From positions 430,619 to 494,618 of the forward strand of contig NZ_JBOBFV010000003.1 in the NCBI RefSeq assembly GCF_050587365.1: a stretch of 64,000 nucleotides of DNA, written 5' to 3'. Positions 34,577-43,186 of this stretch are shown here, piece by piece; the stretch's first letter is position 1, and every line of letters begins with the position of its first letter. The notes under the pieces are model-generated. The model saw only the letters and a list, made by a program, of their open reading frames with translations. It had not been told where the DNA came from and searched no databases. Both the position numbers and the translations under genes were made by a program. Origin of the DNA: Plantibacter auratus (GTDB lineage Bacteria; Actinomycetota; Actinomycetes; Actinomycetales; Microbacteriaceae).

Positions 34577-34580
34577 TCCG

Positions 34581-35501
34581 TCAGCGACCGGCGAGCGCGG
34601 TCTCGATGACCTGCTCGAGCTCACGGAGGCGAGGCAGCGCACGGTTGGTGAGCAGTTCCTCACGCTTCGCCGACGAGATCGAAAGGCTATCCTTCCACAG
34701 CGAACGACCGGCCATCGCGCCGCCGGCACCGTTCTCGACCGCGGTGCGGACCTGACCGACGAAGGTCTCGTGGTCGACGCCGGCGGAGAGCACTGCCCAC
34801 GGCACGCCGGCGGCGGCCTCGGTCACGGCTGCGGCGGCCTCGGCGGAGCCCGGGTACTGGAGCTTCAGGACCTTGGAACCCGCGGCGACGGAGATCTCCG
34901 CGGCACCGCGTACGAGCTCGGGGAAGATCTCGGCGTAGGCCTCGTCGCTCTCGCCGTCGAGCTGGTAGACGAGGATCTCGACGATGAGCAGCACGCCCTC
35001 GGCGGTGCACTCCTCCACGAGGCGGGCGATCTCGTCGATGACGACCTGCTCGGCCTCGCGCTGGTCGGAGCGCAGGTAGAAGAGCATCTTGGCGGCGTCG
35101 CCACCGAGTTCGCGGACTCGGCGGGCGTCCATGCCGGGGACGTACTTCGTCCGGCGCAGACCGTTCTCGGTGTCGAAGCCCGAGGAGTCCATGCCGACGA
35201 CGAGACCGGTCGTGCGGGAGAGGGTGCGCTCGTCGACGACGAGCGGGAGGGCGACCTCCGGGTCGAGGAGGATGGCGGGTGCGTGGTTGCCGAGGAACCG
35301 GACGAGGTCGCTCTTGGCCTCGGCGAGTTCGTCACGGCTGATGCCGGCCGCGCCGTTCGGGGCGTCGGTCATGACGGCCTTCATGCCGTTGCGCTGGTCG
35401 CCGGCGACGATGAGCATGCCGCCGCCCGGGGTGCTGATCGTGGCCATGGCGCGGCGTTCGAGCGTCGTCAGCTCGTTGGTCCTGGTGGCTACTGCGTTCA
35501 T
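34581..35501 (-). CDS. LacD/YihT-type class I aldolase
   Basis: A 306-residue aldolase of the Schiff-base family that includes tagatose-1,6-bisphosphate aldolase (LacD) and sulfofructose-1-phosphate aldolase (YihT). Matching segments are MLIVAGDQRNGMKAVM at the N-terminus, the Schiff-base region SKVLKLQYPG with Lys213, PWAVLSAGVDHETF and GAGGAMAGRSLWKD. The product split would give DHAP plus an aldehyde or aldehyde phosphate. The true substrate is not readable. It is encoded directly after an FGGY kinase under shared LacI-type operators, so it should cleave what that kinase phosphorylates (inference). An AAGGAG site lies 6 nt before the ATG. Confidence 0.82.
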   Translation of the reverse strand: MNAVATRTNELTTLERRAMATISTPGGGMLIVAGDQRNGMKAVMTDAPNGAAGISRDELAEAKSDLVRFLGNHAPAILLDPEVALPLVVDERTLSRTTGLVVGMDSSGFDTENGLRRTKYVPGMDARRVRELGGDAAKMLFYLRSDQREAEQVVIDEIARLVEECTAEGVLLIVEILVYQLDGESDEAYAEIFPELVRGAAEISVAAGSKVLKLQYPGSAEAAAAVTEAAAGVPWAVLSAGVDHETFVGQVRTAVENGAGGAMAGRSLWKDSLSISSAKREELLTNRALPRLRELEQVIETALAGR

Positions 35502-35589
35502 GAGGTGCTCCTTGTGCTTCGGATGGGGTCTGATCCCGGCAGCGGTCGCGCCGGGGAGGATCGATCTGGGTCGTCGGGTGGTCGGTCGG

Positions 35590-36999
35590 TCAGGGATGTG
35601 ATCGGGAGATGGCGGGTTCGAGGAGGGCCCCGGCGAAGACGGCTGCGCCGTATGCCGTGTCCTGGGACCGGTGCGACACCTGCACGCCGGGCAGGACGGC
35701 CGCACGAGCGCGTTGCACGGACCGCATGCTGGCCCAGCCGCCGGTGAGCAGCGCCGAGGTGGCGGGTGCGACCTCGCGGTCCATCGCCGCGATGAGCACG
35801 GCGAGTTCGTCGTTGCCGTGCTGGAGCACCGCTTCGAAGATCTCTGCCGGTCCTGCGCCGTCGGCACGGACCGTGAGTTTGAGGACGCCGTCGTCGTTCC
35901 GGGCGCCCGCGACCGAGATGTCACCGTCGCCGAGCAGCCCGCCCGCCGGGAGCGCCATGATCTCGTCGTCCAGGCGGTCGCGCCCTGCGCGGTCGGTCAC
36001 CCCGACGAGCTGGAGGGTGCGACGCATGAGCAGGCCGGTCTTGACGCCGGCGACGAGCACCCAGGTGCCCGGCACGACGTGACGGACGCAGTTGATGAAC
36101 ACCTCGGCGAGGCGTTCCCGGGCGGCGAACGGGAGTGGTTCGTCGAGGCGTCGAAGCAGGACCTCGGCCGTGCCCATCGACACGTGGTACCGCTCGGCGG
36201 GGAACGAGCCGGTGGAGACGGCCGACACGAGGTGGTCGTGGCCGGCGACGGTCAGGGCCGCACCGGAGAAGACCGGCGGCACCCACGGGCTGCTCGCGGC
36301 GCCGAGCGGGGCACCGGCGTCGGTGAACGGCGGGAGGAACGACGCGTCGACGCCGAGGTGGTCGAGCAGTTCGAGCCACGGCTCACCCGTGTCCTGGTCG
36401 AGCAGGCCGGTGCGCGACGAGAGCGAGTACTCGGCGGCCTCCTCGCCGCCGAGCGCCGAGACGAGGTACTCCGGCAGGTTGAGCCAGCGCGTTCCGGCGA
36501 GGTCGAGTCCGGCGTCTCGGAGGTGGAGGAGCTTGATGACCGAGACCTGCACGCCGAGCGGCAGGCCGGTCCGACCGGCGAACTGCTCGGCGATCTCGGC
36601 CGGGAGGGCCGCGAGCTGTTCGGCGCCGCGCGGATCGAACCAGGCGATCGCAGGCGCGACGGGCCGGTCGACGGCGTCGAGGACGATCCCGGACTCCCCC
36701 ATGCCGGAGACGGCGAGCGCCCGGACCCGCGCGGCCGGCCCGAACCGGTCGACGAGTTCCGCACCGACGTGGTCGAGGAGCTCCCTGACGGTGGCGATGA
36801 GGGACGCCGCCTCCATCACGGTCGTGCCGCCTGGACCGGCGAGCCACGGGGTGGGCAGCTGGTGGATGAGGACCTCGGCGCCGTCGGCGTCGGTCACGAG
36901 GATCTTGACGCCGGTGCTGCCGAGGTCGAGGCCGGCGACGAGTCGATCCGAGGCCACGGAGGTGACGGCGGTCGAGTCGAGGTTCGCAGCAGGGTGCAC
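35590..36999 (-). CDS. FGGY-family carbohydrate kinase 1
   Basis: A 469-residue ATP-dependent sugar kinase. It shows the first phosphate loop LVAGLDLGSTGVKILVTD, an ALAVSGMGESGIVLD segment, the adenine/phosphate elements AGHDHLVSAVSTG and SMGTAEVLLRR, and the C-terminal LLTGGWASMRSVQRAR. It is distant from glycerol kinase and closer to the xylulokinase/gluconokinase side; the substrate is not assigned. It begins with GTG at 36999 without a clear ribosome-binding site. First gene of the FGGY-LacD unit, downstream of two operator-like boxes. Confidence 0.85.
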   Translation of the reverse strand: MHPAANLDSTAVTSVASDRLVAGLDLGSTGVKILVTDADGAEVLIHQLPTPWLAGPGGTTVMEAASLIATVRELLDHVGAELVDRFGPAARVRALAVSGMGESGIVLDAVDRPVAPAIAWFDPRGAEQLAALPAEIAEQFAGRTGLPLGVQVSVIKLLHLRDAGLDLAGTRWLNLPEYLVSALGGEEAAEYSLSSRTGLLDQDTGEPWLELLDHLGVDASFLPPFTDAGAPLGAASSPWVPPVFSGAALTVAGHDHLVSAVSTGSFPAERYHVSMGTAEVLLRRLDEPLPFAARERLAEVFINCVRHVVPGTWVLVAGVKTGLLMRRTLQLVGVTDRAGRDRLDDEIMALPAGGLLGDGDISVAGARNDDGVLKLTVRADGAGPAEIFEAVLQHGNDELAVLIAAMDREVAPATSALLTGGWASMRSVQRARAAVLPGVQVSHRSQDTAYGAAVFAGALLEPAISRSHP

Positions 37000-37051
37000 G
37001 GCGGTGTCCGTTCAGGTTCCGACGTCCGTGTCGGCTTCCGACGATGACTCC

Positions 37052-37101
37052 ATGTCATCGATGTCATGGCGAGCATACCTCGTTCATGTCATCGATGACA
37101 T
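37052..37101 (-). promoter_or_regulatory. Paired LacI-type operators and promoter of the FGGY-LacD unit
   Basis: Two boxes: ATGTCATCGATGTCAT (37052-37067) and the perfect palindrome ATGTCATCGATGACAT (37086-37101), starting 34 bp apart. Between them on the minus strand lies TATGCT (37072-37077), a candidate -10, with the second box covering the -35 position. Repressor A, encoded two genes downstream, is the likely ligand. Confidence 0.75.
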
Positions 37102-37158
37102 ACCCCAGCGTGAATTCTTCGGAAACCGGGAACCGGATGCTGGCGGAGGCCGGTGGGC

Positions 37159-38214
37159 TCAGTCGCCGAAGTCGTCCGCCGCCGGCTCGAACACGATCTC
37201 GAGATCGACCTCGAACGACTCCCCGGGCTCCACGATCCGGCCGGCCTTTCCGCGATCCGGACCGGCGGCGTGACTCGGCCAGCAGGTGCCGGGTTCGATG
37301 CCGAGGGCGTACGACCCCGCGGCTGTGCTCCGCCACACCGTGAGGAACGGCAACTGCTCCGGCCGGAACCGGACCGTGACCGTGCCGGCCTCGCCCGACA
37401 GGGTCGCGATGGACCAGCCGTCGGGCCCGGCGACCGCGTCGAGGGCGTCGACCTGCTCGTCGGCAGCCGGTTCGGGCTCGCCGATCACCCGCCGCCAGCC
37501 ACCGGCGTCCGGGCGTTCGGACCCCGCCCCGCCGGGGACGTCGGCCTCGGCCGCCACGACGGCACCGCCGTGCAGCACCGGCCAGCCGAGGTTCACGTGG
37601 TAGAGCAGGCGCACCGGCTCGGCGACGAACCCCTCGTTCCGGACGACGTCGTGCAGACGGATCCGCGCGACGCCGACCTCGGCTCGGATGCTGCGGGTCA
37701 CCGTGAGGTTCTGCTGGAACACGGCGCCCTCGCGGAGCAGGCCGTCGACGAGGAGCTCGTACCGGCCCGCCGCGGTCCATCGCCCCTCGCGGCGGGTCAC
37801 GGTCGCCGGGATACGATGCGCCCGACCGTGCATCCCACCGTCCGCCTCTGCGGCCACACCGACGGCGGTGAGTCCGCAGGTCGTCAGCAGACCGCCCTGC
37901 CATCGACGGGCCCAGCTCTCGGCCTGCGGAGCGGTCGTCGGCGCGACGAACGACACGACCTCGCCGTTCCAGGAGGCCTCGCCGAGGTCGAGGAACTGGT
38001 CGACCTCGACCGTGACCTCGAGTCCGCCGAGGTGGCGCAGTTCGACCTGGCGCCGGCCCGTCGACGGCCCGTCGTCGACGCGGACCGCACGCGGAGCCCA
38101 CGCACGCTCGACGGCACCGGATCGGGCTTCGACGAAGCGTCGACGCCGGGCGCCCCACACGGCGTCGCGGTCGACCTGGTCGTCAGGCGTCTGTTCGGGC
38201 GGCGTCGTCGTCAT
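37159..38214 (-). CDS. DUF4432 family protein (aldose-epimerase-like fold)
   Basis: A 351-residue protein of DUF4432, a branch of the galactose-mutarotase-like superfamily. The sequence has the all-beta character of that fold, with recognisable GRRQVELRHLGGLEVTVEVD, WQGGLLTTCGL, IRLHDVVRNEG and LLYHVNLGWPVL segments, and a C-terminal ALGIEPGTCWPSH. Members usually stand in sugar or sugar-acid operons and are suspected to interconvert sugar anomers. It is the last gene of the minus-strand catabolic series and ends 57 bp before the paired operators. Confidence 0.78.
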   Translation of the reverse strand: MTTTPPEQTPDDQVDRDAVWGARRRRFVEARSGAVERAWAPRAVRVDDGPSTGRRQVELRHLGGLEVTVEVDQFLDLGEASWNGEVVSFVAPTTAPQAESWARRWQGGLLTTCGLTAVGVAAEADGGMHGRAHRIPATVTRREGRWTAAGRYELLVDGLLREGAVFQQNLTVTRSIRAEVGVARIRLHDVVRNEGFVAEPVRLLYHVNLGWPVLHGGAVVAAEADVPGGAGSERPDAGGWRRVIGEPEPAADEQVDALDAVAGPDGWSIATLSGEAGTVTVRFRPEQLPFLTVWRSTAAGSYALGIEPGTCWPSHAAGPDRGKAGRIVEPGESFEVDLEIVFEPAADDFGD

Positions 38215-38278
38215 GGCGGGTCCTCGGGTCGGTGCGGTCGGTGCGGTCGGGTCGAACGGTTCGGCGGGCGGGGCTGGC

Positions 38279-39046
38279 TCAGAGGGCGGTGTAGCCGCCG
38301 TCGATGACGAGGCTCTGGCCCGTAAGGTACGAGGAGGCGTCGGACGCGAGCAGCAGGACGAGCCCGTGGAGGTCCTCCGGCTGCCCCATCCGGCCCGCCG
38401 GGATGTCCGCGGTCCACTCGGCGGCGAGGTCGGGGTTCGCCTCGGTGAACTCGCGGGTCATGTCCGAGAGGAAGTACCCGGGGGCGATCGCGTTGACCCG
38501 GACGCCGGAGGGTGCCCACTCGACCGCGAGTGACGACGCGAGGTGACTGACCGCCGCCTTCGAGGCGTTGTATGAGGCCTGGAACTGCGGCTGGTTCACG
38601 ATGAACGCCGACATCGACGAGATGAAGACGGCCGAGGCAGGCCGACCCGCCGCGATGGCACGACGGGCGAAGGACTGCGCGGCGAAGAAGGTGCCGTCGA
38701 GATTCACGGCGAGGACCTTCCGCCAGGTGTCCGCCGGAACGTCGACGCTGTCGCCCCAGATGGTGATGCCCGCCGCGGTCACGAGCAGCGACGGCGCGCC
38801 GAGCGCGGCCTCGGCAGCGGCGAAGGCGGCCTCGACGGCGGTGGCCTCGGTGACGTCGACCGGGTGCGCCGAGGTGCGGACGCCGTACTCGGAAGCCAAC
38901 CGCTCGGCTGACTCGTGGACGGTCGGCAGGAGGTCGAGCAGCGCCACCTGGACGCCCTGCGCGGCGAGCGCCGTGGCGATCGAGTAGCCGAGCCCGCGGG
39001 CCCCGCCGGTGATGACGGCCGTGCGGCCGTGGAGGTCAGAGAACAT
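38279..39046 (-). CDS. SDR-family NAD(P)-dependent dehydrogenase 1
   Basis: A 255-residue classical short-chain dehydrogenase. Cofactor loop TGGARGLGYSIATAL near the N-terminus, DxxD region SAHPVDVTEA, catalytic Ser in VFISSMSAF, and the pair Tyr-xxx-Lys in ASYNASKAAVSHL. The C-terminus LTGQSLVIDGGYTAL is typical. An acidic residue after the second strand (ALLDLL) suggests NAD rather than NADP. Likely a polyol or sugar dehydrogenase, given the setting. It is separated from the preceding SDR by 57 bp. Confidence 0.88.
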   Translation of the reverse strand: MFSDLHGRTAVITGGARGLGYSIATALAAQGVQVALLDLLPTVHESAERLASEYGVRTSAHPVDVTEATAVEAAFAAAEAALGAPSLLVTAAGITIWGDSVDVPADTWRKVLAVNLDGTFFAAQSFARRAIAAGRPASAVFISSMSAFIVNQPQFQASYNASKAAVSHLASSLAVEWAPSGVRVNAIAPGYFLSDMTREFTEANPDLAAEWTADIPAGRMGQPEDLHGLVLLLASDASSYLTGQSLVIDGGYTAL

Positions 39047-39103
39047 GTGCGGTCCTTCGATCGGGGCGGGCTGGTGGAGGTGTCGTCGGGCGACGCGAGT
39101 CGC

Positions 39104-39850
39104 TCAGATCTCCTGGTCGGTGGGCAGGATGACGAGGTCGCGGATGGTGACGTGTCGGGGTCTGGTGAGCATGAAGAGCACGGCGTCGGCGACGTCCTCG
39201 GAACGGATGCCGGTGCGTGCGGCGATCTGGTCCTCCACCCCGGAAGCCCCCTCGGCGATCCCCCACAGCTCGTTGAGCACGACGCCGGGGGCGACCGCGC
39301 CCATCCGTACCCCGGATCCGACGAGGTTCCGCCGGGTGGTGTGGACGAACGACTGCATGGCGTGTTTCGTCGCGGAGTAGACGGGCTCCCAGTGGATGTC
39401 CTGGTGACCGGACACCGAGCTGGTCACCAGGACGTCGCCCGCGCCCTGCTCGACGAGGTGCGGCAGCGCTGCGCGAACCGTCGCCATCGCTCCGAGGACG
39501 TTGACGCCGACGAGTTCCTCGATCGCGGTCATCGGGGTGTCGACGACGTCACCGCCGACGTAGAGGCCCGCGTTGGCGAGGACGATGTCGAGGCGTCCGA
39601 AGGCGGCGAGCGCCAGGGCGACGGCCTGCTCGGACACGGCGGGGTCGGCGAGGTCACCCGCCAGGAAGACGCTCGGTGTCGGCAGGGCGTCGGCGACGCC
39701 CGAGAGTCGCTCGGTGGAGCGTCCCACGAGCGCCGTGCGCACCCCGGCACCGGCGAGCGCCTGGGCGTACGAGCGGCCGATGCCCGAGGACGCTCCGGTG
39801 ATGATCGCGACCTGCCCGGTGAGGTCGGTGGCGCTGGTCGACACGCTCAT
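39104..39850 (-). CDS. SDR-family dehydrogenase 2, coupled to the class II aldolase
   Basis: A 248-residue short-chain dehydrogenase with cofactor loop ITGASSGIGRSYAQAL, structural motif LANAGLY (in place of NNAG), Ser in VTSSVSGHQ and the Tyr-xxx-Lys pair in PVYSATKHAMQSF. NADP use is suggested by the Arg in VGRSTERL. Its ATG overlaps the aldolase stop by 4 bp. The order aldolase then SDR copies the domain order of single-chain RhaEW-type aldolase/dehydrogenases, so this may be the split form (inference). In that pathway the SDR oxidises lactaldehyde. Confidence 0.87.
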   Translation of the reverse strand: MSVSTSATDLTGQVAIITGASSGIGRSYAQALAGAGVRTALVGRSTERLSGVADALPTPSVFLAGDLADPAVSEQAVALALAAFGRLDIVLANAGLYVGGDVVDTPMTAIEELVGVNVLGAMATVRAALPHLVEQGAGDVLVTSSVSGHQDIHWEPVYSATKHAMQSFVHTTRRNLVGSGVRMGAVAPGVVLNELWGIAEGASGVEDQIAARTGIRSEDVADAVLFMLTRPRHVTIRDLVILPTDQEI

Positions 39851-40689
39851 GTCGTGGTCCTTCCGTGCGCCGTCCCGGCGCGGTCGGTGGTCGATTCCCG
39901 CGCGGCGAGCGCGGCTCGACGCAGCAGTTCGTCGGGTCTCGTGTCGATGCGGGCGACGGCCTCGTCGCTCAGGTAGACCGGCCCGCCGGCGGCGAGCGCT
40001 CCGAGCAGCACCTGGGCGACCTTCACAGCCATCTCGGTGATCCGGAGGACCTCGGCCGTACTCGATCCGAGGGCGAACATCCCGTGGTTCTGCAGGTACA
40101 CGACCTTCGGCACCCGGCCGGTCGTTGCGAGCTGCTCGCGCAGCAGGCGGCGGACCGTGCGGGCCAGCTCGAGCCCGGGGTCGACGTACGGCACGAGCAG
40201 CGGATCGGTGCCGAGGACCACGATCTGGTCGGGGAAGAGCGACCCGCGGGTCAGGGCGTCGGCCGACGGCGAGCACAACAGCGCGTTGACCGGCACGGGA
40301 TGGGTGTGGCCGACCGCGACGACGCCGGGCAGGTCGAGGCAGACGGCGTGGAGGATCGCCTCCACCGAGGGGCGCCGACCGTTCCCGGCGAGCGCCGCGG
40401 CATCGAACAGCGCGGCCACCTCGGCATCCCCGCCCGTGTGCGAGTCGACGAGGTCGAGCACCGGTCCGATCGCGAGACGGACCGCGTCCTCGGTGGTCGC
40501 CACGGCCAGGGACGCGCCGCTCGCCTTCACGAGCATCGCCCGAGCACCGTCCTCGGTCAGGAGCAGGGAGGTGTTGCCCTCCGCCAGGAGCGCCCACGCC
40601 CGATCGGGACGCCCGAGGTCTCGCGAGAAGGCGACGAAGCGGTCGAGGAGGTCCGTCTCGGTCTCCGGTTGGTCGATGCGGTCGGTCAT
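39847..40689 (-). CDS. Class II aldolase/adducin-family protein
   Basis: A 280-residue zinc aldolase of the fuculose/rhamnulose-1-phosphate type. Visible are LLAEGNTSLLL, the phosphate-site segment MLVKASGASL, EAILHAVCLDLPGV, the zinc motif VGHTHPVPVNALL with two His, and YLQNHGMFALG with a third. It should split a ketose 1-phosphate into DHAP and an aldehyde. It is coupled by 4-bp overlaps to the rhamnulokinase-like gene before it and the SDR after it, a kinase-aldolase-dehydrogenase series. The rhamnose/fucose-type assignment is by family only. Confidence 0.86.
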   Translation of the reverse strand: MTDRIDQPETETDLLDRFVAFSRDLGRPDRAWALLAEGNTSLLLTEDGARAMLVKASGASLAVATTEDAVRLAIGPVLDLVDSHTGGDAEVAALFDAAALAGNGRRPSVEAILHAVCLDLPGVVAVGHTHPVPVNALLCSPSADALTRGSLFPDQIVVLGTDPLLVPYVDPGLELARTVRRLLREQLATTGRVPKVVYLQNHGMFALGSSTAEVLRITEMAVKVAQVLLGALAAGGPVYLSDEAVARIDTRPDELLRRAALAARESTTDRAGTAHGRTTT

Positions 40690-42185
40690 GTCGGTGTCCG
40701 CTCATGGTCGTGGTCGTCGTGGTCGTGGTCGTCGTGGTCGTGGTCGTCCTGGCCGTGCCGGTAGACCGTGTCGAGTGACGGCGCGTGGCCGGCCGCGACG
40801 AGTTGCACGGCCAGATTGCCGAGCGCCGAGGCCTCCGCAGGACCAGCGGTGACGGGAAGACCGGTCCGTGCCGCCGTGCGGGCGCACAGGAGCCGGTTGC
40901 GCGATCCGCCGCCGACGATGCGGACCGAACGGATCGTCACCCCGGTGATCGCCTCGCAGGCCCGGACCGTCTCGGCGTAGGCGACCGCGAGACTCTCGAC
41001 CACGCTGCGCACGACGTCGCTCCGTCCCCCCGGTGGACGCTGTCCGGTCTCCCGGCAGAGGGTCGCGATCCGTTCCGGCATGTCACCCGGGACGAGCAGC
41101 CGGGGGTCGGCGACGTCGAACACGGCGGGCGTGACGTCCGTGGCTGCGTCTCGTTCCAGCTCCGACACGGCCGCCACGAGTTCGACGAGGTCGACCGCGC
41201 TGCCGTCCTCGGCGGACCAGGCGCGGGCGCACTCCGTGAGCAGCCACATCCCAGCCAGGTTGCGGAGGAGCAGTGAGGATCCGGCGACACCGGCCTCGTT
41301 CGTGAAGCCGGCGGCCCGCGCGCGCTCGGTGAGCACCGGCGCCGGCAGACATACCCCGGCGAGGGACCAGCTGCCACTCGAGACGAGGAGCTCCGCGCCG
41401 TCCGGGCGGGCGAAGGCGAGGGCTGACGCGGTGTCGTGCTCCGCGACGCGGTGGACGGGGATCGGCACGCTCGACCCGAGACGCGCGGTGACCTCCTGCG
41501 TCGTCGGGCCGGCGACCGTCCCCGGTGCGACCACCGGTGGGAAGTCGAAGCCGTCGAGACCCCAGCGACGGATGAGCTCCGCCGCCCAGTCGCCGGTGCC
41601 CTGATCGAGCAGCTGCGTCGTCGAGGCGATCGTGCGCTCCGCTCCGACGACGCCCGTGAGCAGCCACACCCAGAGGTCCGAGACGAGCAACACGGTCGGG
41701 CGATCGCCGTCGGCTCGGCGCGGGTCGAGGTCCTCGGCGCGGGACCGCAGCTGATACGAGGTGTTGATGGTCTGCTCCAGCACGCCGGTCACCGCGTAGG
41801 CCGTCGCGGCGTCGACGAGCACGGCGGCACGGGCCGGTCCATCGGCGTCGGCGCCGCGGTGATGCAGCACGGTCGGGAACGCCGTACCGGTGCCGGCCCC
41901 CACGAGTGCGATGTCGACGCCCCAGCTGTCGACCCCGATCCCGTCGAGCACGCCGCCGGCGGCCGCTGCGATCCGGACGGCCTCCGCGAGCCCGACGATG
42001 GTCTCCTCGAACAGGCGCTCCGCATCCCACCGGAGTCGACCGTCCTGCATGATCGGGCCGTTCGGGAACCGGTGTACCTCGGTGAGTTCCAAGCGGCCGT
42101 CGGCCCAGCGCCCGAGCATGACGCGACCGCTCGACGCACCGAGGTCCACGGCGGCGTGGAAGCGTGGAACGGTCTGATCGGTCAT
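40686..42185 (-). CDS. Rhamnulokinase-like FGGY kinase with a His/Asp-rich tail
   Basis: A 499-residue kinase close to L-rhamnulokinase: AAVDLGASSGRVMLGRW (first phosphate loop), EVHRFPNGPIMQDGRLRWD, GVDSWGVDIALV, NTSYQLRSR and VRIVGGGSRNRLLCARTAA match that branch. It phosphorylates a ketose at C1 using ATP. Oddly, the C-terminus ends in a run of alternating His and Asp encoded by three 15-bp tandem repeats; such tails bind Ni, Zn or Co in other proteins, but here it may be a neutral repeat expansion. The stop overlaps the aldolase start by 4 bp. Confidence 0.87.
   Translation of the reverse strand: MTDQTVPRFHAAVDLGASSGRVMLGRWADGRLELTEVHRFPNGPIMQDGRLRWDAERLFEETIVGLAEAVRIAAAAGGVLDGIGVDSWGVDIALVGAGTGTAFPTVLHHRGADADGPARAAVLVDAATAYAVTGVLEQTINTSYQLRSRAEDLDPRRADGDRPTVLLVSDLWVWLLTGVVGAERTIASTTQLLDQGTGDWAAELIRRWGLDGFDFPPVVAPGTVAGPTTQEVTARLGSSVPIPVHRVAEHDTASALAFARPDGAELLVSSGSWSLAGVCLPAPVLTERARAAGFTNEAGVAGSSLLLRNLAGMWLLTECARAWSAEDGSAVDLVELVAAVSELERDAATDVTPAVFDVADPRLLVPGDMPERIATLCRETGQRPPGGRSDVVRSVVESLAVAYAETVRACEAITGVTIRSVRIVGGGSRNRLLCARTAARTGLPVTAGPAEASALGNLAVQLVAAGHAPSLDTVYRHGQDDHDHDDHDHDDHDHERTPT
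40706..40750. repeat. Three 15-bp tandem repeats inside the kinase gene
   Basis: Unit GGTCGTGGTCGTCGT at 40706, 40721 and 40736 (last copy with one change), keeping the reading frame and encoding DDHDH on the minus strand three times near the C-terminus. Confidence 0.9.
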
Positions 42186-43186
42186 GGCGTCGTCGCCTCG
42201 TCGTGTGGCGGCGTGGCCGGTTCGCTCAGCGGCGTCGTCGGGTCGGGGTCCTGGACGGCGACCGGTGTGGTCAGCGCCTCGAGGGAGGTGAGGATGGTCG
42301 TCGCGCTCGACACGGCGAGTGCACCCCAGGCGGCGGCCGAAGCGACCGCCGCCGCCGGATCGTCCCGTCCGTCCTCGCCGTGGAGTCCGACGAGGAATCC
42401 GGCCAACGAGGCGTCGCCGGCACCGGCCGTGTTCACGACCGTGGCTGCGACGTGCGCGTGCCACAAGCCCGCCGCCGTGCGGAGGAGCGCTCCGTCGGCC
42501 CCCATGCTCACGTAGACGAGGTCGCAGCCGGCACGGTGCAGTTCGTCGGCGGCGGAGGCGACATCACCGATCGTCAGCAGCTCACGGCCGGTGAGCTCGG
42601 CGAGCTCGTGCGCGTTCGGCTTGAGCAGGTGGACGAGGTCGAGGTTCGCGACGGCGGTCTCGAGCGCCGCACCCGCGGTGTCGACGGCCACGCGCGCTCC
42701 CCGGTCACCCGCCTGACGGAGCAACTGGAGGATGTCGACCAGGCCGGTGCCACCCTGGACTGTCGGGATCGTGCCGGAGAGGACGAGCCAGTCCGCGCCG
42801 ATCCGGTCGATCTCGGCCCCGGCGGTCGCGACGACGGCGGCCCAGTCCTCGGCGCGCAGCGGGATCGCCGGTTCGTTGACCTTGGTCGTCCCGCTCGCGG
42901 CGTCCAGGATGGTCGTGTTCACCCGCGTCCGACCGTCGGTCGGGACCACGGCGAGCAACGTCCGGAGTGCCGGGTCGTCGGCGAGGATCCGTCCGTCCGC
43001 ACCCATCGGCACCACCGCACGGACCGCGAGCCGAGAGAGGGTGACCGCCCGCGCGACGTTGACGCCCTTGCCGCTCAGCTCGGTGGACACGCCCACCGCC
43101 CGGTTGACGTCGCCGAGTCGCAGCCCGTCGACGCGGTAGGTCTGGTCGATCGCGGCCGCCGGCGTGACCGTGACGATGCCGCTCAT
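42182..43186 (-). CDS. PfkB-family hexose-phosphate kinase (1-phosphofructokinase / tagatose-6-phosphate kinase type)
   Basis: A 334-residue ribokinase-like enzyme. The N-terminal SGKGVNVARAVTLSRL and the C-terminal catalytic motif NTAGAGDASLAGFLVG (normally DTxGAGD) identify the 1-phosphofructokinase branch; the catalytic Asp is kept. It would convert a ketohexose phosphate to the bisphosphate, a substrate for the GatY-like or LacD-like aldolases in the same district. The last 30 residues are Pro/Thr-rich and unstructured. Both ends overlap neighbours by 4 bp. Confidence 0.85.
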   Translation of the reverse strand: MSGIVTVTPAAAIDQTYRVDGLRLGDVNRAVGVSTELSGKGVNVARAVTLSRLAVRAVVPMGADGRILADDPALRTLLAVVPTDGRTRVNTTILDAASGTTKVNEPAIPLRAEDWAAVVATAGAEIDRIGADWLVLSGTIPTVQGGTGLVDILQLLRQAGDRGARVAVDTAGAALETAVANLDLVHLLKPNAHELAELTGRELLTIGDVASAADELHRAGCDLVYVSMGADGALLRTAAGLWHAHVAATVVNTAGAGDASLAGFLVGLHGEDGRDDPAAAVASAAAWGALAVSSATTILTSLEALTTPVAVQDPDPTTPLSEPATPPHDEATTP

